Below, in pieces: positions 58,813 through 64,000 of a stretch of DNA of 64,000 bases (within the stretch, counting starts at the first letter, position 1; every line of letters starts with the position of its first letter). The stretch is from CAWAYR01 sp050250875 (GTDB taxonomy: Bacteria > Acidobacteriota > Vicinamibacteria > Vicinamibacterales > UBA2999): NCBI GenBank assembly GCA_050250875.1, contig JBFWNV010000006.1, forward strand, positions 62,001 to 126,000. Direction: 5' to 3'. The position numbers and the translations under genes were made by a program. The notes under the pieces were generated by a model that saw nothing but the letters and a program-made list of their open reading frames with translations, searched no databases and had not been told where the DNA came from.

Positions 58813-60647
58813 AGACGCCGGCGGTCACCGACCTCGCGCACGGCGCCATCGGCAACGGCCGCGTGCTGGCGCTCGTCAACCCCGACACCGGCATCGACTG
58901 GCTGTGCCTGCCGCGCTTCGACGGGCCGTCGGTGTTCGCGCGGCTCCTCGACGAGACCGCTGGCGGCACGTTCCGCTTCGACGCCGGGGCCGACGCCACC
59001 ACCGCCATGACCTACGTGCGCAACTCCAACGTGCTCCGCACGGAGGTGGTCACCGCCGAGGGCCGCTGCGAAGTGCTCGACTTCGCACCGCGGATTCCCG
59101 CCGGCCTGACCATGGACGCACCGGTCGAGGTGCACCGGCTGATTCGCCCGCTCGGCGGCGCGCCGCGGCTGCGGGCGATCTTCGACCCGCGCCCCGACTA
59201 CGCTCGCGTCACGCCGACGCTCGCACCGACACCCGGCGGCGTCGAGGTGCGCGGCGGCCCTGACCCGCTGTTCCTCCACACCAACCTGCCGGCGACGGTG
59301 CTGTGCGGCAGCCGCCCCTTCAAGGTCGACCGGCCGTATTTCTTCGCGCTCGGCCTCGGGCGACCGCCCGACGTCCACGACGTGCCGTCGATGGAACGGG
59401 CCCTCGAGCTGACCATCGCCGGCTGGGACGGCTGGTCGAAATCGTGCGCGCTGCCGACCTTCCGACCCGAGGTGGTGCTGCGCTCGGCGCTGTGCCTGAA
59501 GCTGCACCAGTACCGGGACACCGGTGCGATCATCGCCGCCGCCACCACCAGCATCCCGGAAGCGCTCGGCACCGAGCGCGCCTGGGACTACCGCTACTGC
59601 TGGCTCCGCGATTCGGCGTTCGTGGTCGAGGCGCTGCGCCGGCTGTCGCAGCTGCTCGAGGGCGAGCGGTTCGTCGAGTTCCTGCTCGACGTCGCCGACG
59701 CCGGCCCGCTGCAGCCGCTCTACGGCGTCGGCGGCGAGCGCGACCTGGTCGAGCAGACGCTCCCCCACCTGCGCGGCTTCGCCGGCGCCAGCCCGGTGCG
59801 CATCGGCAACGCCGCCTACGTCCAGACCCAGCACGACATCATGGGCGAGCTCATCCTCTGCCTCGACACCATGACCAGCGACCCGCGTGTCGCGCTCAAC
59901 GAGCGCAAGGTGCTGCCGCTGGTCGAGCGCCTGGTCGCCGAGTCGATGGCGGCGTCGACCGAGGAGGACACCGGCCTGTGGGAGTACCGGACGATGCCCC
60001 GGCACTACACCTTCTCGAAGGTGCTGTGCTGGGTGGCGGCGTCGCGCGGCGCCGACATGGCCGAGCGCCAGGGCCGCGCCGATCTCGCCGGCCCGTGGCG
60101 GGCGTGGGCCGAGGCCGAGCGCGACCGCGTGCTGACCGCCGCCTACAACGACGAGCTCGGTTACTTCACCCAGGCGCTGCACGGCCGGTATCCCGACGCC
60201 TCGAACCTGCTGCTGCCGACGCTCGGCATCGTCGACGCCCACGACCCGCGGTTCGTCTCGACGGTGCGCGCCTACGAGCAGACCCTCGGCGCCAGCGGCC
60301 ACATGCAGCGCTACCTGCACCCGGACGACTTCGGCGAAACGACCAGCGCGTTCACGATCTGCAGCTTCTGGTGGGCCGAGGCCCTGGCGATGGTCGGCCG
60401 CGTCGAAGAGGCGGTGCGGCTGTTCGATCGCCTGGTCGCGCACTCCAACCCGCTGGGCCTGTTCTCGGAGGACATCGACCCGGCGTCGGGGCGGCTGCTC
60501 GGCAACTTCCCCCAGGCCTACACCCACGTCGGTCTCATCCACGCGGCGATCACCATCGCCGAGGTGCTCGAAGCCCGCCACGGGCGCTTCCGCGCCTGGA
60601 ACGCCTGGCCGGCGCCGCCCGCGGGCAGCCGCTTCGGACGACAATAG
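58809..60647 (+). CDS. Glycoside hydrolase family 15 (trehalase/glucoamylase type)
   Basis: A 612-residue (alpha/alpha)6-barrel enzyme. N-terminal beta-sandwich (DLAHGAIGNGRVLALVNPDTGIDWLCLPRFDGPSVFARLLD) followed by the barrel with TSIPEALGTERAWDYRYCWLRDSAFVV, the acid region EEDTGLWEYR and the base region GLFSEDIDPASGRLLGNFPQAYTHVGLI. The WDYRYCWLRD block is shared by GH15 trehalases of actinobacteria. No signal peptide, so it is cytosolic. Its ATG overlaps the otsA stop: synthesis and hydrolysis of trehalose are in one operon. Trehalase is the best call from context; glucoamylase activity is possible. Confidence 0.93.
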   Translation: MKTPAVTDLAHGAIGNGRVLALVNPDTGIDWLCLPRFDGPSVFARLLDETAGGTFRFDAGADATTAMTYVRNSNVLRTEVVTAEGRCEVLDFAPRIPAGLTMDAPVEVHRLIRPLGGAPRLRAIFDPRPDYARVTPTLAPTPGGVEVRGGPDPLFLHTNLPATVLCGSRPFKVDRPYFFALGLGRPPDVHDVPSMERALELTIAGWDGWSKSCALPTFRPEVVLRSALCLKLHQYRDTGAIIAAATTSIPEALGTERAWDYRYCWLRDSAFVVEALRRLSQLLEGERFVEFLLDVADAGPLQPLYGVGGERDLVEQTLPHLRGFAGASPVRIGNAAYVQTQHDIMGELILCLDTMTSDPRVALNERKVLPLVERLVAESMAASTEEDTGLWEYRTMPRHYTFSKVLCWVAASRGADMAERQGRADLAGPWRAWAEAERDRVLTAAYNDELGYFTQALHGRYPDASNLLLPTLGIVDAHDPRFVSTVRAYEQTLGASGHMQRYLHPDDFGETTSAFTICSFWWAEALAMVGRVEEAVRLFDRLVAHSNPLGLFSEDIDPASGRLLGNFPQAYTHVGLIHAAITIAEVLEARHGRFRAWNAWPAPPAGSRFGRQ

Positions 60648-60677
60648 ACGCCGGGCGCCCGCCGGGCGGCCGGTCAG

Positions 60678-61771
<1,094 letters not shown>

Positions 61772-61772
<1 letters not shown>

Positions 61773-62704
61773 TGACGGCGATTCGAGTTCCCCTGATCCT
61801 GGCGGCCCTCGCGGCCTCGTGGTCGCTCACGCTCGGCGCCCAGGCCCCGGCGCCGTTCCCCGCCGACGGCAACGTGACTGGCACGCACTGGAGCCGGCTC
61901 GTCAACGTGGCCGCCGCCGGCCGGGTGATCTTCGGGTCGTTCACGCCCGGCAAGTCGCCCGACGACGCCGTCGCCGCCGCGCGCAACCCGCTCCCGGACT
62001 TCTGGTTCTACGACATGGAGCACACCCCGTTCGACATGGAGACCTTCCGGACGTGGCTCCAGTTCACGCTCGACCCGGCGCTGTTGCGGCGGCCGGGTCC
62101 GCCGGTCGTCACGCCGGTGCTGGTGCGCATCCCGGCGAACGGGCGGGAGATGAACCAGTGGATGGCCAAGCAGATCCTCGACACCGGCGGGCTCGGCATC
62201 GTCACGCCGCACATCGAGACGGCGGCCCAGGCCCGCAACGTCGTCCAGGCGACCCGCTATCGCCAGCCCGAGGGCGCCGCCGACTTCGAGCCGGAGGGCC
62301 AGCGCGGCTCGGGTGCCGGCAACGCCGTCCGCGTCCTCGGCCTGCCGTTCGCCGAGTACATGCGCCGGGCGGACGTCTGGCCGCTCGATCCCGACGGCGA
62401 GATCTTCAACCTGCTGCTCATCGAGAACGGCGAGGGCGTGAAGAACATCGCCGAGATCGTCCGCGTGCGCGGCGTCAGCGCCGTCGCTGCCGCGCCGGGC
62501 GACCTCGGCGCCTACCACGCCGGCGACCGTGCCAGGGTCGAACGCGACATCCAGACCATCGTCGACGCCTGCCGGGCGGTGAAGATGATCTGCGGCATCA
62601 CCGCCAGCGCCGCCGACGTCGAGCGCCGCCTCCAGCAGGGCTTCACGCTGCTCATCGGCGACGATGCGATGATCCGCGCCGGGCACAAGCTGGCGAAGCG
62701 CTAG
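61772..62704 (+). CDS. HpcH/HpaI aldolase-family protein with signal peptide
   Basis: A 310-residue member of the HpcH/HpaI aldolase / citrate lyase beta family. Blocks: FGSFTPGKSPDDAV, FWFYDMEHTPFDMETFRTWLQF (the EH-containing DMEH motif), VTPVLVRIP, LDTGGLGIVTPHIETAAQARNVV, LLIENGEGVKNIAEI and AAPGDLGAY. The metal-binding Glu is in LLIENGEGVKN and Asp in AAPGDLG. Unusually, residues 1-22 look like a signal peptide (LILAALAASWSLTLGAQ), so it would be exported. The ATG overlaps the dinB stop. Family members cleave 2-keto-3-deoxy acids; the substrate here is unknown. Confidence 0.88.
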
Positions 62705-62711
62705 AAGAGCC

Positions 62712-62753
62712 GGGAGCCGGGACCCGGGGCTCGGGGCTCGGGGCTCGGGGTCA
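62712..62753. repeat. Heptamer tandem repeat GGGGCTC
   Basis: Six units in register: GGGAGCC, GGGACCC, GGGGCTC three times, GGGGTCA, lying in the gap between two convergent genes. G-rich on the plus strand. Confidence 0.9.
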
Positions 62754-63929
62754 AGGCTTCACGACCCTGACGCGTCTCAGCGTCACCTCCTGCACCGGCG
62801 TCTCGCCGTTGACCGGCACGGCATCGATGGCCTGCACCACCTCGATGCCCTGCTCGACCTTGCCGAACACCGTGTACTTGTCGTCGAGCATCGCCGCCGG
62901 TGCGGTGACGATGAAGAACGACGTGCTGGCGGTGTCGGGCTCGGCCAGCCGCGCCATCGACAGCGTGCCGAGCACGTGCTTCTGGTCGTTGAACTCGGCC
63001 TTCAGGTCGTGGACGTGCTTCTGCTGGGTCTCGCCGAGCGGCGTCTTGCGCGTCGGCAGATGGCCGGTCTGGATGACGAAGCCCTTCACCACGCGGTGGA
63101 ACGTCATGTCGTCGTAGACGCCGAGTTCGGCCAGGCGGAGGAAGTTGCGGACGTGCTCCGGCGCCTTGTCGGGGGTGAACGACACCGTGATGTCGCCGAG
63201 CGAGGTCTCGAGCACGGCGCGATGTCGGGCCAGATCGGCGACCGTCTCGGTCGTGAACGGCGTCGGCCGCTCGGCCGGCTTGTCGCGGATCACGACCCCG
63301 GTGATCGCCACCGGCTCGACCGGCACGCCCGTCGCGTCGGCGGCGCCTTCCGAGATGCGCTGCGCGACCAGCAGTCCTTCGCTGACGCGGCCATAAACCG
63401 TGTGTCTGCCGTCGAGGCTCGGCTGGTCGACGATGCAGATGAAGAACTGGGTGCCGCCGCTGTCGGGCCGGCCGGGCACGATCACCGCCGAGACCGCGCC
63501 GCGCGTGTGCTTCTCGGTGAGACCTTCCTGGGCCAGCAGGTTGAGGCCGCCGGTGCCGGCCCTGGCGCGCGTCGCCGCGTCCCTGGTCAGCGGGTCGCCG
63601 CCCTGCACGATGCCCTGACGGACCACCCGGTGGAAGGTCGTGCCGGTGAAGCCGCCCTCCTGTGCGGTCTTGATGAACAGGCCGACGTGATTGGGAGCGT
63701 GCTCGGGCAGCAGGTCGATGACGATCTCGCCGAGCGCGGTCGTCACCACCGCCTGCTTGCCGCGCATCTCGTCGAGCGTCAGCGTGGTGCGAAACGGCTC
63801 CGGCCGCGCCGGCGCCGCCGCCGGCCGCGGCACGGGCGCCGGCCTGGCGCCAGGCGCCTGCGTCGCCGGCTGGGCCGCCGCGGCGACCGCTGCCGTCATC
63901 ACGATCGTCGCCGCCGCAATCGCGTGCAT
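62751..63929 (-). CDS. Secreted two-domain cyclophilin (peptidyl-prolyl isomerase)
   Basis: A 392-residue exported protein with two cyclophilin domains. Signal peptide about 1-20 (ending AAAAQ), a proline-rich linker, then domain one (about 60-210: TTALGEIVIDLLPEHAPNHVGLFI, TFHRVVRQGIVQGGDP, GTQFFICIVDQPSLDG) and domain two (about 235-390: LETSLGDITVSFTPDKAPEHVRNFL, TFHRVVKGFVIQTG, STSFFIVTAPAAMLDD). Both domains keep FHRV; the usual arginine after FH is present. It should assist folding of periplasmic proteins. Its stop codon touches the last unit of a heptamer array. Confidence 0.9.
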   Translation of the reverse strand: MHAIAAATIVMTAAVAAAAQPATQAPGARPAPVPRPAAAPARPEPFRTTLTLDEMRGKQAVVTTALGEIVIDLLPEHAPNHVGLFIKTAQEGGFTGTTFHRVVRQGIVQGGDPLTRDAATRARAGTGGLNLLAQEGLTEKHTRGAVSAVIVPGRPDSGGTQFFICIVDQPSLDGRHTVYGRVSEGLLVAQRISEGAADATGVPVEPVAITGVVIRDKPAERPTPFTTETVADLARHRAVLETSLGDITVSFTPDKAPEHVRNFLRLAELGVYDDMTFHRVVKGFVIQTGHLPTRKTPLGETQQKHVHDLKAEFNDQKHVLGTLSMARLAEPDTASTSFFIVTAPAAMLDDKYTVFGKVEQGIEVVQAIDAVPVNGETPVQEVTLRRVRVVKP

Positions 63930-64000
63930 CCCCGACCTCCGCGCCGATTGTAACGGGGCTGGGCCGTCCCGCGGCTCGTCCCCGGCAGTTGGCGGCGCCG
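63930..64000. other. End of window, no gene seen
   Basis: Seventy-one bases upstream of the cyclophilin start. They should hold its promoter, but no clear -10/-35 pair stands out, and no reading frame at the right edge can be judged. Confidence 0.5.

Overview
The window is a contiguous, gene-dense piece of a very GC-rich bacterial chromosome. Several features point to Acidobacteriota, most likely Vicinamibacteria (subdivision 6). These are an ADOP-type duplicated orphan permease next to a PadR regulator, an Oar-like TonB receptor with an N-terminal carboxypeptidase-regulatory domain, DUF885 and DUF6526 proteins, secreted M16 and metallo-beta-lactamase-fold enzymes, and the overall base composition. 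This placement is inference from gene content; there is no rRNA in the window. No tRNA, CRISPR array, prophage or insertion sequence was seen.

Layout. 1-2.2 kb: the start of a formate-dehydrogenase-like molybdoenzyme, two small proteins and a c-type cytochrome. 2.3-6.3 kb: a secreted phosphoesterase and an ArsR-methyltransferase regulator followed by ahcY. 6.3-9.9 kb: PadR regulator, ADOP permease and a small secreted protein, with a perfect operator-like palindrome. 10-16.8 kb (minus strand): thioesterase, thrB, thrC, a TVP38-disulfide reductase fusion, and pepF. 16.9-23 kb: speA, an outer-membrane barrel and a large DUF349 protein. 23.1-27.9 kb: a second ArsR-methyltransferase regulator overlapping metH. 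28-34 kb: small HExxH protein, MFS transporter, and a tight TDH-like / DUF885 / quinone oxidoreductase / RidA operon. 34-37 kb: TonB receptor with a strong terminator. 37-43.2 kb: gamma-glutamyltransferase and a run of small metabolic or unknown genes. 43.3-46.3 kb: FecR - OmpA lipoprotein - CHASE2/HD-GYP signalling cluster. 46.3-52.9 kb: ABC exporter, apaG, UbiD, DinB-family protein, ettA. 53-56.4 kb: M16 protease and dut. 56.5-62.7 kb: otsB-otsA-GH15 trehalose operon, DNA polymerase IV and a secreted HpcH/HpaI aldolase. 62.7-63.9 kb: a double-domain cyclophilin.

How genes work together. The clearest theme is the activated methyl cycle. SAH hydrolase (ahcY) and cobalamin-dependent methionine synthase (metH) sit 20 kb apart, and each lies directly downstream of its own regulator with the same ArsR-HTH plus SAM-methyltransferase-fold architecture (SahR-like). 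Other coherent units are homoserine to threonine (thrB, thrC), trehalose synthesis and hydrolysis, and a candidate envelope-to-c-di-GMP signalling unit. Most neighbouring genes within operons overlap by 4 bp (ATGA), so translational coupling is the rule.

The most unusual non-gene feature is a dispersed family of 7-bp tandem repeats (G-strand GGGRCTC, GGGATCA, GGGACCA and related) at 14 places, plus a fifteenth 7-bp array of different sequence (CGGCTAG). All but one lie between genes. The exception lies inside metH, where it is read in frame as a 7-residue Gly-rich repeat. Several arrays have four or more G-runs spaced by 3-4 nt and so fit a G-quadruplex pattern.
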